A stretch of DNA of 47,447 nucleotides from Gammaproteobacteria bacterium (GTDB taxonomy: Bacteria; Pseudomonadota; Gammaproteobacteria; Pseudomonadales; Pseudomonadaceae). Under the pieces are notes generated by a model. That model ran no database searches. It was not told where the DNA came from and saw only the letters and a list, made by a program, of their open reading frames with translations. The DNA lies in the NCBI GenBank assembly GCA_012728415.1, contig JAAYFD010000041.1, positions 1 through 47,447 on the forward strand, given 5' to 3'. The position numbers and the translations under genes were made by a program. Shown piece after piece: positions 20,101 to 28,861 of this stretch; position 1 is the stretch's first letter, and every line of letters starts with the position of its first letter.

Positions 20101-20138
20101 GAAGGGACACCAGGAAATGAAAGAAAATTAAGCGCTCG

Positions 20139-20144
20139 ATCATA
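20139..20144 (-). promoter_or_regulatory. Possible -10 element of metH
   Basis: On the minus strand TATGAT, preceded by TGC (an extended -10), lies 39 nt before the metH ATG. No convincing -35 is 17 nt upstream. Confidence 0.3.
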
Positions 20145-20724
20145 GCAAAAATAACGGTTTTGTGGTACGTGGTCGGCAAAATTGTCCGGCTACTGTTGAC
20201 TGCTTTGTTTAGGTAAGTCTGGCTTGGTTGCACAAGTAGTCTGTTTCGCTGGTTTTCCGGATTCTGGTGTTTGGGGTGTAGGTCCTGGCAGGAATACGCT
20301 GGCTGACAGCTATGCGGTGCCGGTTTTCATGGGTCAGAAGACGGGCAACAAGGCTGAAGCGGAGGTACCGTCAGGGTCGCGTTGCAGCAGCCTGCTTTGA
20401 GGGTTGCTTGCGCAACCCTGGGTGCAAGGTGCACTGCACTGCCTGGTTTTGTGTCTGCGGGCTTGGTTGCTGGTGCGCGCAGGTGGTTTTGTGGGTGGTT
20501 TTATTGAGTTTCGTCTGTGGTTTGACGGTTTTGCGTTGTGTGATGGTTTTTTGGCATAATGCCTGTGGCTCTATGCTGGACGTGCTTGTGCAGGGGGACT
20601 GCCTGATTTAGGCGTGCAGCCGGGCGGCCTGCATTGGCTTTGGCCATTCTATTGCGTGCTTGCCTGAAGGCAAGAGTGCTGCATTCATGCGGGTGTGGCG
20701 GACTGTTTTTCAGGGTATTAAATC
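20145..20724. other. Long intergenic region between divergent metH and the DUF1631 gene
   Basis: About 580 nt, G/T-rich on the plus strand, hold no convincing gene. Visible items are a perfect hairpin with arms AGGGTTGC (20400-20407) and GCAACCCT (20412-20419) and a TTGC loop, and an extended -10 element TGGCATAAT (20552-20560) with a weak -35 TTGCGT (20531-20536) that could start the downstream gene. The hairpin lacks a T-run and could be a remnant of a dispersed repeat. A 99-codon frame at 20312-20611 is Trp/Cys/Arg-rich and not protein-like. Confidence 0.4.
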
Positions 20725-23145
20725 ATGAGCAATATGACCAATAAAATCGAAAGCAGCGGTATGGCAGCAGGGAGGAGCTCCTCGGGCTCTTATGTCGCAC
20801 TGATTCAGGAACTGCAGAAAAAAGTTTTCGATCAGCTGAATGCCAGCATCAAAAGTGCCGTCCAGGGTACCGAGAACGAATTGTTTGAGGCAATGGAGCA
20901 CGCCCAAGATAATGATGCCCGCTCAGACTGCCTTGACAGCATTGGTTTTTTTCGAAAACACAGAGAAGCCATAGCGGATGGGTTCCTGAGCGCCCACACG
21001 GATGAGTTTAATGCCTATTTTTCCGGGAATGCAGCGAGCAGGAACCAGAAAAAACAGACAGAAAAGCCGGCAGGGCTGTCTCTGCTGGGAAAGGAGGTTC
21101 ATGAAGAAAACCTGCTTATCAGCACCATGGCTGGCCGCCTGAGCAAGCAGTACAGCCTGGAGCTGGTTGTTATGCGGCGGCGCTTGGCGCATCTTGCCGG
21201 TATAGCGTATAGCGATGAAACCCAGAGCCCGTTGTGCCCAAACAGCGTGGTTGGCTCGCTGCAGAAGTCGCTGCAGGGAATGGAGGTGCCCTCGGGGCTG
21301 AGAACCTTTCTTTACATGCAGTTCGAGCGACATGTTATGCAGGGCTTGCGGCAAACTTACGAGGAACTTGGCAAGTTTTTTTCCGCACGAAATATTTTGC
21401 CGGAATTAACTGTTGACGACATTCTTGGCGAGATGTCAGCGGCGCAGCGCGTCAGGCAGCAAGCCCCGCAGCCAGGGACCGGCGGCGAGAGCGGGGCTGC
21501 AGACGTGCTGCAGGCAAGTGCGGCGAGCGGGGGTGCCCGGCAACAGGCGGGTGACAGCGGGGCCGTTGCAGCTGGGGCCAAAGCATGGCCTGCTTATGCT
21601 GCAGAGCGGGGAAGGCAGCCATCAGCGGGCGCAGAACCTGGGGGTGGTACGCCTTTCCAGCAGCAGATTGAACAGCAGGTTAGTGAAATCAATCAGTTGC
21701 TGGGCAATTATCGCAACGCGCTTGGGGTGGTGTTGCCCAGCGGCAGCCGGATGCTGGACTCCTTTGCGCCGCCCGGTGCCAGTAAAAACTATAACCAGGA
21801 ACAAATTATACAGGCGCTGCAGGGGATGCAGCGTCAGCGCGCCCGCGGCTCGGTACGAGAAGAGCAGAATACCGACTCTTTTAAGCAGAGCATGTATCAG
21901 GCCCTGGCCGCGACAAGCAGCAATCCGAAAGAGTTTCGCGTTGATAATAGCCAATCGAACCTGATTGATCTGGTTGGCATGCTGTTCGATTTTGTCAGGG
22001 AAGAAAAAAGCTTGGCTGATGAGCACAAGAATGTGTTGTTCCATTTGCAGAATCTTTATTGTCAGGTGGCTTTGCGGGATTCCAGCTTTTTCCACAATAC
22101 CCGGCATCCGGCTCACTTGTTGCTCAATCGCATGGTGCAGGCGGGTAATCAGTACCGGGGTGCGGGTGAGCAGGAACAGCTTGGAGAGGCGATTGAAACA
22201 ACTGTGCGGCAAGCGTTGGTTGCGTATCAGCATGATGACCGGCTATTTGAACGTTTATTGCAGCAGTTTGATCAGCAGCTGGAAGAAGTGCAGAAACGGG
22301 TTGACCGGCGTGAGCGCCGGGCGATTGATGCAGCCAAGGGACGGGAAAAGCTGGTGTTTGCACGCAAGCATGCAAGAGGCTTTGTTGAGGTTTGTGTCAA
22401 GCGTCATAATCCGCCAGAAATCATCCGTGAGTTTTTGCAGGCTGCCTGGAGCGATGTGCTGGTGTTCTATTTCTTACGCACCGGGCCGTCGAGTCCGCAG
22501 TGGCAGGAAAAAGCCCGGATTGCCGAAGAGCTGGCATGGAGCTGTACACCGCTGAGCGAGGAACAGCAGAAAAAATTCGTGGCTCGCAAAGAGCCGATGA
22601 TGGCTGGCGTCCAGCAGGCACTGGAGCAGCTGGGGTGCTACTCTGATGCTGAAATTCAGCGGTTGATCCAGGATATCCAGACCTGCCAACAAGCGGTCCA
22701 GACGCAGCAGCATGCGGTTGTTGAAAGCCTCAGTAACAGCTTGCCATCGAGCATGAGTGAGGCAGATGAGGAAGAGTTGCGGTCGGTGGGCAAGGTAGAA
22801 GAGCCACCCCTGGACGAAGCAGCCCGGGAGCTGACGGAAAAGCTCAAACATGTACGCTTTGGTACCTGGTTTGACTTCAAGGAGCCGCCGCAGCGACTTA
22901 AGCTGGCATGGTTTAGCCCTACCACGCATCGCTATATGTTTGTCGACAGCAGTGGGCAGGGGTCCTATATCAAGAGCTGGAATGAGCTGTTTGAACAACT
23001 GAGGTGTGGCAAGGCCAGCATTGTTGAGGCGGTCGACACCACCCCCTTTTTCGAGCGGGCGTTGCAGGCAATTCAGCGTACGCTGAAGCAGTTTGCCGGT
23101 ACTTACGTCAACGAGATCAGGAAGAGCAGGTCAGCCTCTGTGTGA
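20725..23145 (+). CDS. DUF1631 family protein
   Basis: This 806-residue protein belongs to the DUF1631 family (annotated in some genomes as 'thymidine phosphorylase', without support). The signature block NLIDLVGMLFDFVREEKSLA, LQNLYCQVALRDSSFF and HPAHLLLNRM lies near residues 412-470. A Gly/Ala/Gln-rich linker (about 247-310) separates an N-terminal helical region from it. The C-terminal segment (about 705-800, with VRFGTWFDFKEPPQRLKLAW and RYMFVDSSGQG) is a beta-rich module resembling PilZ-type folds; DSSGQG fits the DxSxxG part of the c-di-GMP motif, but no RxxxR precedes it. The function is unknown. It is transcribed away from metH and appears single. Confidence 0.8.
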   Translation: MSNMTNKIESSGMAAGRSSSGSYVALIQELQKKVFDQLNASIKSAVQGTENELFEAMEHAQDNDARSDCLDSIGFFRKHREAIADGFLSAHTDEFNAYFSGNAASRNQKKQTEKPAGLSLLGKEVHEENLLISTMAGRLSKQYSLELVVMRRRLAHLAGIAYSDETQSPLCPNSVVGSLQKSLQGMEVPSGLRTFLYMQFERHVMQGLRQTYEELGKFFSARNILPELTVDDILGEMSAAQRVRQQAPQPGTGGESGAADVLQASAASGGARQQAGDSGAVAAGAKAWPAYAAERGRQPSAGAEPGGGTPFQQQIEQQVSEINQLLGNYRNALGVVLPSGSRMLDSFAPPGASKNYNQEQIIQALQGMQRQRARGSVREEQNTDSFKQSMYQALAATSSNPKEFRVDNSQSNLIDLVGMLFDFVREEKSLADEHKNVLFHLQNLYCQVALRDSSFFHNTRHPAHLLLNRMVQAGNQYRGAGEQEQLGEAIETTVRQALVAYQHDDRLFERLLQQFDQQLEEVQKRVDRRERRAIDAAKGREKLVFARKHARGFVEVCVKRHNPPEIIREFLQAAWSDVLVFYFLRTGPSSPQWQEKARIAEELAWSCTPLSEEQQKKFVARKEPMMAGVQQALEQLGCYSDAEIQRLIQDIQTCQQAVQTQQHAVVESLSNSLPSSMSEADEEELRSVGKVEEPPLDEAARELTEKLKHVRFGTWFDFKEPPQRLKLAWFSPTTHRYMFVDSSGQGSYIKSWNELFEQLRCGKASIVEAVDTTPFFERALQAIQRTLKQFAGTYVNEIRKSRSASV

Positions 23146-23224
23146 GACGCGGCATTTTTCCAGAGGTCGCCAGATCAATATGTTCTGTCGCAAGCATGGA
23201 TATGGCTGGTTGTGGCCCGGCTGG

Positions 23225-23238
23225 GTGATTTACATCAA
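23225..23238 (+). promoter_or_regulatory. Anr/FNR box upstream of nifJ
   Basis: GTGAT-TTAC-ATCAA matches the FNR/Anr consensus TTGAT-N4-ATCAA at 9 of 10 positions. If it is centred at -41.5, transcription starts near 23273, with TAAGCT (23261-23266) as a poor -10, typical of activator-dependent promoters. The leader to the GTG start would then be about 30 nt. Confidence 0.65.
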
Positions 23239-23302
23239 GTGAGGTGCAGCGGTCAACAATTAAGCTCATGGGTATGTATTGTCTGGCAACAGGAGAGTTC
23301 CC

Positions 23303-26300
23303 GTGAGCAATGTTCAGTGGCTGACCATTGATGGCAATGAAGCAGCGGCAATGATTGCCCACAAACTCAGTGAAGTTTGTGCCATCTATCCGATTACGCC
23401 TGCATCCAACATGGGCGAGTGGGCCGATGAGTGGTCGGCGCAGGGGCGCACCAACCTCTGGGGCACGGTGCCGCATATTGTCGAGATGCAAAGCGAGGGC
23501 GGCGCTGCTGGTGCCGTACACGGCGCGCTGCAGACCGGGGCATTGACCACCACCTTTACCGCCTCCCAGGGCCTGCTGCTAAAAATCCCCAACATGTACA
23601 AAATTGCCGGTGAGCTCACGCCCATGGTGCTGCATGTGGCCGCGCGCTCACTGGCTTGTCAGGCGCTGTCGATTTTTGGTGACCACAGCGATGTCATGGC
23701 CACCCGCCAGACTGGTTTTGCCATGCTGTGTTCCGGCTCGGTACAGGAGGCGATGGACTTTGCCGCCATCGCCCATGCCGCCACCTTGCGCGGACGGCTG
23801 CCGGTGCTGCACTTTTTTGATGGCTTCCGCACCTCGCACGAGGTGGCGAAAATCCGTGCGGTGGATGACAGCGTGCTGCGTGCCCTGGTGCGTGACGAGG
23901 ATGTGCAGGCGCACCGCCAGCGCGCCATGAGCCCGGACCGTCCGGTGCTGCGCGGTACGGCACAAAACCCCGATGTGTATTTCCAGGGCCGAGAAACGGT
24001 TAACCCTTTTTATGAGCAGTTCCCAGATGTAATGCAGGAGTGCATGGACATCTTTGCCGCCCAGACCGGTCGCCAGTATCAGCTATATGAATACCATGGC
24101 GCAGCGGATGCGCAGAAAGTCATCATCCTGATGGGTTCCGGCGCGGAAACCGTACACGAAACCGTGGATTATCTGACTGCCAGCGGCGAAAAAGTCGGTG
24201 TGCTGCGCGTGCGCCTGTATCGCCCGCTGTCGGCCCGGCGTCTGCTGGCTGCTTTGCCGGCAAGTGTCAAAGCCATTGCCGTGCTGGACCGCACCAAGGA
24301 GCCGGGCAGCGATGGCGAGCCGCTATATAAGGATGTGCTAACCGCGCTGGCGCGGGCGCAAATGCAGGGCGATAGTCCTTTTGCCAGCCTGCCGCTGGTG
24401 GTGGGTGGCCGTTACGGGCTGTCCTCCAAGGAATTTACCCCGGCGATGGTGGCGGCGATTTATGCAGAGCTGGATCAGAGCAAGCCGAAGAACGGCTTTA
24501 CCATCGGCATCCATGATGATGTCAGCCACACCAGTCTGGACTGGGATGAGAGCTGGCAAACCGATGCCCATGACGAAGCGATTCAGGCGATGTTCTATGG
24601 TTTGGGTTCGGACGGTACCGTCAGTGCCAACAAGAACTCGATCAAGATTATCGGTGAGGCCACCGAGCTGCACGCTCAAGGCTATTTTGTTTACGACTCG
24701 AAAAAATCCGGTGCGATGACGGTTTCGCACCTGCGCTTTGGCCCACAACCCATCCGCTCCAGCTACCTGATTGGCGATCATCAGGCACAGTTTGTTGCCT
24801 GCCACCAGCCACAGTTTGTCGAACGCTACGACATGCTGGCCAAGGCTGCGCCGGGGGCGGTATTCCTGCTGAATACCCCGCACAGTGCCGAAGAGGTCTG
24901 GGACGAGCTGCCGCGCAACATGCAGCAGCAGATGCTGGACAAGAACATCCAGTTTTACTGCATCGACGCCTACCAGGTGGCGCAGGAAGCCGGCATGGGC
25001 AAGCGCATCAACACCGTAATGCAGACCTGTTTCTTTGCCATTTCCGGCGTATTGCCCCGGGCCGAGGCGATTGCCGCAATCAAGGATGCAGTACAGAAAA
25101 CCTATGGTGCCAAGGGGCAGCGCATTGTTGAGCTGAACTTTCACGCCATTGATGCCACGCTGGAAAACTTGCATGAAGTGGCGCTGCCCAAGCAAGCTAG
25201 CAGCAACTTTGAGCGCCCGCCTTTGGTGGCCAACCAGGCGCCGGACTTTATCCACCGCTTTACCGCCCGTCTGATTGCGGGCGAGGGCGATTCTATTCCA
25301 GTCAGCATGATGCCGGTGGATGGCACCTTCCCGCTGGGCACTGCCGCCTATGAAAAACGCAAACTGGCGCTGGAAATTCCCATCTGGGACAACGAGCTAT
25401 GTACCCAGTGCGGCAAGTGCCCGATGGTTTGTCCGCACTCGGCCATTCGCAGCAAGCTGGTGCCGGTCAGTGCACTGGACGATGCGCCGGAGGGCTTTAA
25501 AATGCAAAAAGTGCTGGGTCGCGACTTCCCGCAGGATCATGTAATGATCTATCAGGTGTCGCCGGATGACTGTACCGGCTGTACCCTGTGCGTTGATATT
25601 TGCCCGATTCGCGACAAGTCCAACGCCTCGCACAAGGCGTTGAATATGGAGCCAATCGGCCCGCATCACGAGCAGGAAGTGAAAAACTGGGAGTTCTTCC
25701 AGACCCTGCCCGAATACGACCGCACCCAGCTCAAGCGCACCACCATCAAGGGCTCGCAAATTATGCAGCCGTTGTTTGAGTTCTCCGGTGCCTGCGTGGG
25801 TTGTGGCGAAACGCCTTATCTGAAACTGGTATCTCAGCTATTTGGCGACCGCATGGTGGTGGCCAACGCCACCGGCTGCTCTTCGATCTATGGTGCCAAC
25901 CTGCCGACCACACCCTGGTCGGTCAACCCGGATGGGCGCGGACCGGCCTGGAACAACTCGCTGTTTGAGGATAACGCCGAGTTTGGTCTGGGCATGCGTG
26001 TCTCCATCGACAAACAAACCGAATATGCCCACGAACTGCTGGAGCAACTCAAAGAGCAGTTGCCCGCCGAACTGGTCGAAGGGCTGCAAAACGCCGACCA
26101 GCGTGAAGAGTCCGGTATTGCCGCGCAGCGCGAAAGAGTCGCCGAGCTGGAGGCGCTGCTGCAAACCATGGACAGCCCGCAGGCCAGGGCATTGCTCAGT
26201 GTGTGCGAGTACTTTGTGGTGCGCAGCGTGTGGATTATCGGTGGTGACGGCTGGGCCTATGACATCGGCTACGGCGGGCTGGACCATGTGCTGGCCTCCG

Positions 26301-26911
26301 GGCGTAACGTCAATATTCTGGTGCTGGATACCGAGGTTTACTCCAACACTGGTGGCCAGACCTCCAAAGCAACACCTTTGGGCGCGGTGGCCAAGTTCTC
26401 TGCCGCTGGCAAGCCGACGCAGAAAAAAGATCTGGCCATGCTCGCCATGGGCTATGACAACGTCTATGTGGCCAAGGTAGCCTATGGTGCCAAGGATGTG
26501 CAGACCCTGCGCGCCATGCTGGATGCCGAGGCCCATGATGGCCCGTCCATCATCATTGCCTACTCGCCCTGTATTGCCCACGGCGTGGACTTGTCGTTCA
26601 ACCATCGCCAGCAGGATCTGGCGGTCAAGAGCGGCCACTGGCCACTGTTTCGCTATGAGCCGGCACGGGCGGCTGCCGGCAAGAACCCGCTGCGCCTCGA
26701 CTCGGCAGCTCCTTCTATCGACTATAGTGAGTTTACCCGTACAGAAACCCGCTTTAACATGCTCAGACGCAGCCACCCGGAGCTGGCGCAAGCCTATGCC
26801 CAACAGGCACAGGATGGCGTCATTGCCCGCTTCTCCCATTATCAGGAGCTGGCTGACTTGCCGGGTGAGGCCGACCGGGCCGAACAACAAGAAAAGGAGC
26901 AGGACACATGA
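23303..26911 (+). CDS. nifJ: Pyruvate:ferredoxin (flavodoxin) oxidoreductase NifJ
   Basis: This single-chain PFOR oxidatively decarboxylates pyruvate to acetyl-CoA and CO2 while reducing ferredoxin or flavodoxin. The 1202 residues contain all domains: N-terminal pyrimidine-binding domain (YPITPASNMGEWADEW, SEGGAAGAVHGAL), transketolase-C-like domain, gamma domain, a two-[4Fe-4S] ferredoxin domain (Cys700/703/706/710 and Cys757/760/763/767), and the TPP domain with the third cluster ligands Cys831 and Cys834 and the GDGWAYDIGYGG motif near 982. The GTG at 23303 was chosen because AGGAGAG lies 5 nt before it; a TTG at 23279 in frame overlaps that site. It overlaps the next gene by 4 nt. An Anr-like box suggests induction at low oxygen. 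It is uncommon in mostly aerobic pseudomonads. Confidence 0.96.
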   Translation: MSNVQWLTIDGNEAAAMIAHKLSEVCAIYPITPASNMGEWADEWSAQGRTNLWGTVPHIVEMQSEGGAAGAVHGALQTGALTTTFTASQGLLLKIPNMYKIAGELTPMVLHVAARSLACQALSIFGDHSDVMATRQTGFAMLCSGSVQEAMDFAAIAHAATLRGRLPVLHFFDGFRTSHEVAKIRAVDDSVLRALVRDEDVQAHRQRAMSPDRPVLRGTAQNPDVYFQGRETVNPFYEQFPDVMQECMDIFAAQTGRQYQLYEYHGAADAQKVIILMGSGAETVHETVDYLTASGEKVGVLRVRLYRPLSARRLLAALPASVKAIAVLDRTKEPGSDGEPLYKDVLTALARAQMQGDSPFASLPLVVGGRYGLSSKEFTPAMVAAIYAELDQSKPKNGFTIGIHDDVSHTSLDWDESWQTDAHDEAIQAMFYGLGSDGTVSANKNSIKIIGEATELHAQGYFVYDSKKSGAMTVSHLRFGPQPIRSSYLIGDHQAQFVACHQPQFVERYDMLAKAAPGAVFLLNTPHSAEEVWDELPRNMQQQMLDKNIQFYCIDAYQVAQEAGMGKRINTVMQTCFFAISGVLPRAEAIAAIKDAVQKTYGAKGQRIVELNFHAIDATLENLHEVALPKQASSNFERPPLVANQAPDFIHRFTARLIAGEGDSIPVSMMPVDGTFPLGTAAYEKRKLALEIPIWDNELCTQCGKCPMVCPHSAIRSKLVPVSALDDAPEGFKMQKVLGRDFPQDHVMIYQVSPDDCTGCTLCVDICPIRDKSNASHKALNMEPIGPHHEQEVKNWEFFQTLPEYDRTQLKRTTIKGSQIMQPLFEFSGACVGCGETPYLKLVSQLFGDRMVVANATGCSSIYGANLPTTPWSVNPDGRGPAWNNSLFEDNAEFGLGMRVSIDKQTEYAHELLEQLKEQLPAELVEGLQNADQREESGIAAQRERVAELEALLQTMDSPQARALLSVCEYFVVRSVWIIGGDGWAYDIGYGGLDHVLASGRNVNILVLDTEVYSNTGGQTSKATPLGAVAKFSAAGKPTQKKDLAMLAMGYDNVYVAKVAYGAKDVQTLRAMLDAEAHDGPSIIIAYSPCIAHGVDLSFNHRQQDLAVKSGHWPLFRYEPARAAAGKNPLRLDSAAPSIDYSEFTRTETRFNMLRRSHPELAQAYAQQAQDGVIARFSHYQELADLPGEADRAEQQEKEQDT

Positions 26912-27927
26912 CTGATCTACGCACAGAGTATCTGGGGCTCAAGCTGAAAAATCCGCTGGTGCCTTCGTCGTCACCGCTGACCGGCGCTGCCGATACGGCA
27001 AAACAGCTGGAGGACCAGGGCGCTGCGGCACTGGTGTTGCCCTCCCTGTTTGAGGAGAGCATCCGTGCCAGTGAAGAAGCCAGCATGCGTTTTTTGCTGG
27101 AGCAGGAAACCGGCTTTGGTGAGGCCGGCTCATTTTTGCCAGTGCATGATGACAGCTGCTTTCGCACTGAACTGGACGAATATCTGGAGTATTTGCAGCA
27201 GCTCAAGCAGAGTCTGGGCATTCCCCTTATTGCCAGCCTGAACGGTATTTCTGCCGAAGGCTGGACCACCCATGCCCGGCAGCTGCAAGAGGCCGGAGCC
27301 GATGCGCTGGAGCTGAACGTCTATTATGTGGCAACCAATATTGAGGAGTCATCAAGCCAGGTCGAGCAGCGTTATATCGACCTGCTGACGGAAGTGAAAA
27401 AGCATGTCAGCATCCCGGTGACCATGAAGCTGGGTTCGCAGTTTAGTTCGGTCGGGCATTTTGTTCGCTGCCTGGAGGCGGCCGGAGCTGACGGGGTCTC
27501 CCTGTTCAACCGCTTCTATCAGCCGGACATTGCCTTGTTTACCCGCGAGGTGATGCCGATGCTGACGTTGTCATCCAGTTATGAAAGCCTGTTGCGCATC
27601 CACTGGGTCGCCACACTGTATGGCAAGGTCAAGCTGTCGATGGCGGTGACCGGTGGCATACATAGTGGTGAAGATGCACTCAAGGCGCTGATGGCGGGTG
27701 CTGACGTGACTCACCTGTGCAGCGTTCTGCTACGGGAAGGGCCGCAGATGCTGGGCCTGATTCTGCGTGAAATGCAGCACTGGCTGCAGGAAAATGAATA
27801 CGAAGGTGTCAGCCAGCTTAAGGGCAGTGTCAGCCGCGAGTGTGCGATCGACCCAAGTGCCTATGATCGTGCCAACTATGTTGAGGTCATGCAGACCCAT
27901 CGTGCTGCAACAGGCGTCTGGCGCTAG
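26908..27927 (+). CDS. Dihydroorotate dehydrogenase-like FMN protein
   Basis: The 339-residue product is a TIM-barrel flavoprotein of the class 1 dihydroorotate dehydrogenase type, with NPLVPSSSPLTG at the N-terminus, KLGSQFSS as a probable FMN-contacting strand, and the C-terminal phosphate-binding AVTGGIHSGEDALKALMAGAD. Genes of this subfamily often adjoin nifJ in other bacteria and are annotated as DHOD-like. The ATGA overlap with nifJ indicates one operon and translational coupling. Its substrate is not known; a true pyrimidine role is doubtful because pseudomonads use the membrane enzyme PyrD. A role linked to low-potential electron flow from PFOR is my inference. Confidence 0.88.
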   Translation: MTDLRTEYLGLKLKNPLVPSSSPLTGAADTAKQLEDQGAAALVLPSLFEESIRASEEASMRFLLEQETGFGEAGSFLPVHDDSCFRTELDEYLEYLQQLKQSLGIPLIASLNGISAEGWTTHARQLQEAGADALELNVYYVATNIEESSSQVEQRYIDLLTEVKKHVSIPVTMKLGSQFSSVGHFVRCLEAAGADGVSLFNRFYQPDIALFTREVMPMLTLSSSYESLLRIHWVATLYGKVKLSMAVTGGIHSGEDALKALMAGADVTHLCSVLLREGPQMLGLILREMQHWLQENEYEGVSQLKGSVSRECAIDPSAYDRANYVEVMQTHRAATGVWR

Positions 27928-27967
27928 TTGTGTTCAGCCAGGCTGTTTGCCGGGACTAGAGGCAGCA

Positions 27968-27987
27968 AGCGGCCATACACGGCCGCT
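27968..27987. terminator. Hairpin between convergent nifJ operon and cspD
   Basis: Perfect arms AGCGGCC (27968-27974) and GGCCGCT (27981-27987) enclose a 6-nt loop, with a further GC-rich inverted element just after. It lies 40 nt past the DHOD-like stop and 17 nt past the cspD stop. No T-run is present, so termination is plausible but not proven. Confidence 0.45.
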
Positions 27988-28004
27988 GTGTGCCCGGCCG
28001 GGGG

Positions 28005-28238
28005 TTAAGGCGCGATTTTGCTGACAGGCTCTTGCAATGGACTGATGTTGACCGCATTAATGCCTTTGGGGCCTTGGCGGGTTTCAAACTGGACAGCCTG
28101 ACCAGCTTTTAGTGACTTGTAACCTTCCATCTGTATGGATGAGTAATGGGCGAACAGTTCTTCGGTACTGTTGTCCGCTACTACAAAGCCATAGCCTTTA
28201 CTGTTGTTGAACCATTTGACTGTACCCTTGAGCAGCAT
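28005..28238 (-). CDS. cspD: Cold shock domain protein CspD
   Basis: The 77-residue single-stranded nucleic acid-binding protein has the cold-shock fold: GTVKWFNNSKGYGFV with RNP1 (KGYGFV) and RNP2-like LFAHYS. Residues beyond about 67 form a short tail (PLQEPVSKIAP) longer than in CspA, as in CspD, which in E. coli inhibits replication in stationary phase. Its location divergent from clpS-clpA is the conserved position of cspD in gammaproteobacteria. GAGGA precedes the ATG. A TACAAT hexamer at 28323-28328 on the minus strand could be its -10. Confidence 0.92.
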   Translation of the reverse strand: MLLKGTVKWFNNSKGYGFVVADNSTEELFAHYSSIQMEGYKSLKAGQAVQFETRQGPKGINAVNISPLQEPVSKIAP

Positions 28239-28487
28239 GGTGAATCCTCAACTTAGACTGGAACTGAGAGTTTTACATTGTGTGCTGTAACGTTAGACCG
28301 CATCACTGTGCATAGGCAGGTTATTGTAACTGCCGGCAAGTGCCGATAATTCGGCGTATGCTCAGCCATGTTTATATTGAGCAAAAATACAGTCAAGCCG
28401 GTCGGGCACTTTACAAGACCTGGATCAATTTTTGGCCGGAAAACAGGTACAATGGGCCAACTGGATCACTATTTGTTACGAGTAATC

Positions 28488-28826
28488 ATGACTGACTATA
28501 TTCAACCTCCCTTGTTTGATGAAGAATCAGAACATTCGCTGGCGATGGCGCCGGATGAGCCTGAGTTGCAACCGCCGCCCATGTTCCAGGTGCTATTGTT
28601 GAATGATGACTACACACCGATGGACTTTGTAGTTGAGGTGCTGGAGGACTTTTTTGCCATGAGCCGTGAAAAAGCAACCCAGACCATGCTAAGGATTCAT
28701 ACCAGTGGTCAGGCACTCTGTGGTATTTATACCCGTGATGTAGCCGAAACCAAGGCAATGCAGGTGAGTCAGTATGCACGTGAGTGCGAACACCCTCTGC
28801 AATGTGAAGTCAAACGCGACGACTGA
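28488..28826 (+). CDS. clpS: ATP-dependent Clp protease adaptor ClpS
   Basis: ClpS delivers N-end rule substrates to ClpAP. The 112-residue product has a flexible N-terminal tail (about 1-31), then the core with [23 protein letters not shown], whose Asn-Asp-Asp and Met residues form the hydrophobic N-degron pocket, and the [13 protein letters not shown] segment. The ATG at 28488 gives the usual length; the frame extends upstream to 28368 but that part is not ClpS-like. clpA follows after 35 nt. Bpt and Aat, which create its substrates, are encoded 3-4 kb downstream. Confidence 0.95.
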   Translation: MTDYIQPPLFDEESEHSLAMAPDEPELQPPPMFQVLLLNDDYTPMDFVVEVLEDFFAMSREKATQTMLRIHTSGQALCGIYTRDVAETKAMQVSQYARECEHPLQCEVKRDD

Positions 28827-28861
28827 GAGTTTGTTGTCCTGTCCAAAGCGAGGTGACCATC

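Noticed and set aside
20101..20400. Cobalamin or SAM riboswitch in the metH leader
   Set aside because: I looked for B12-box and SAM-aptamer motifs on the minus strand and saw none; the leader suggested by the possible -10 is too short.
20312..20611. 99-codon plus-strand frame rich in Trp, Cys and Arg
   Set aside because: Composition is not protein-like, there is no ribosome-binding site, and it ends just before the DUF1631 promoter region.
25838..26890. 350-codon open frame on the minus strand
   Set aside because: Antisense to nifJ without own ribosome-binding site or motifs.
28368..28487. 40-codon extension of clpS
   Set aside because: ClpS homologues start at the later ATG, and the extension sequence has no conserved residues.
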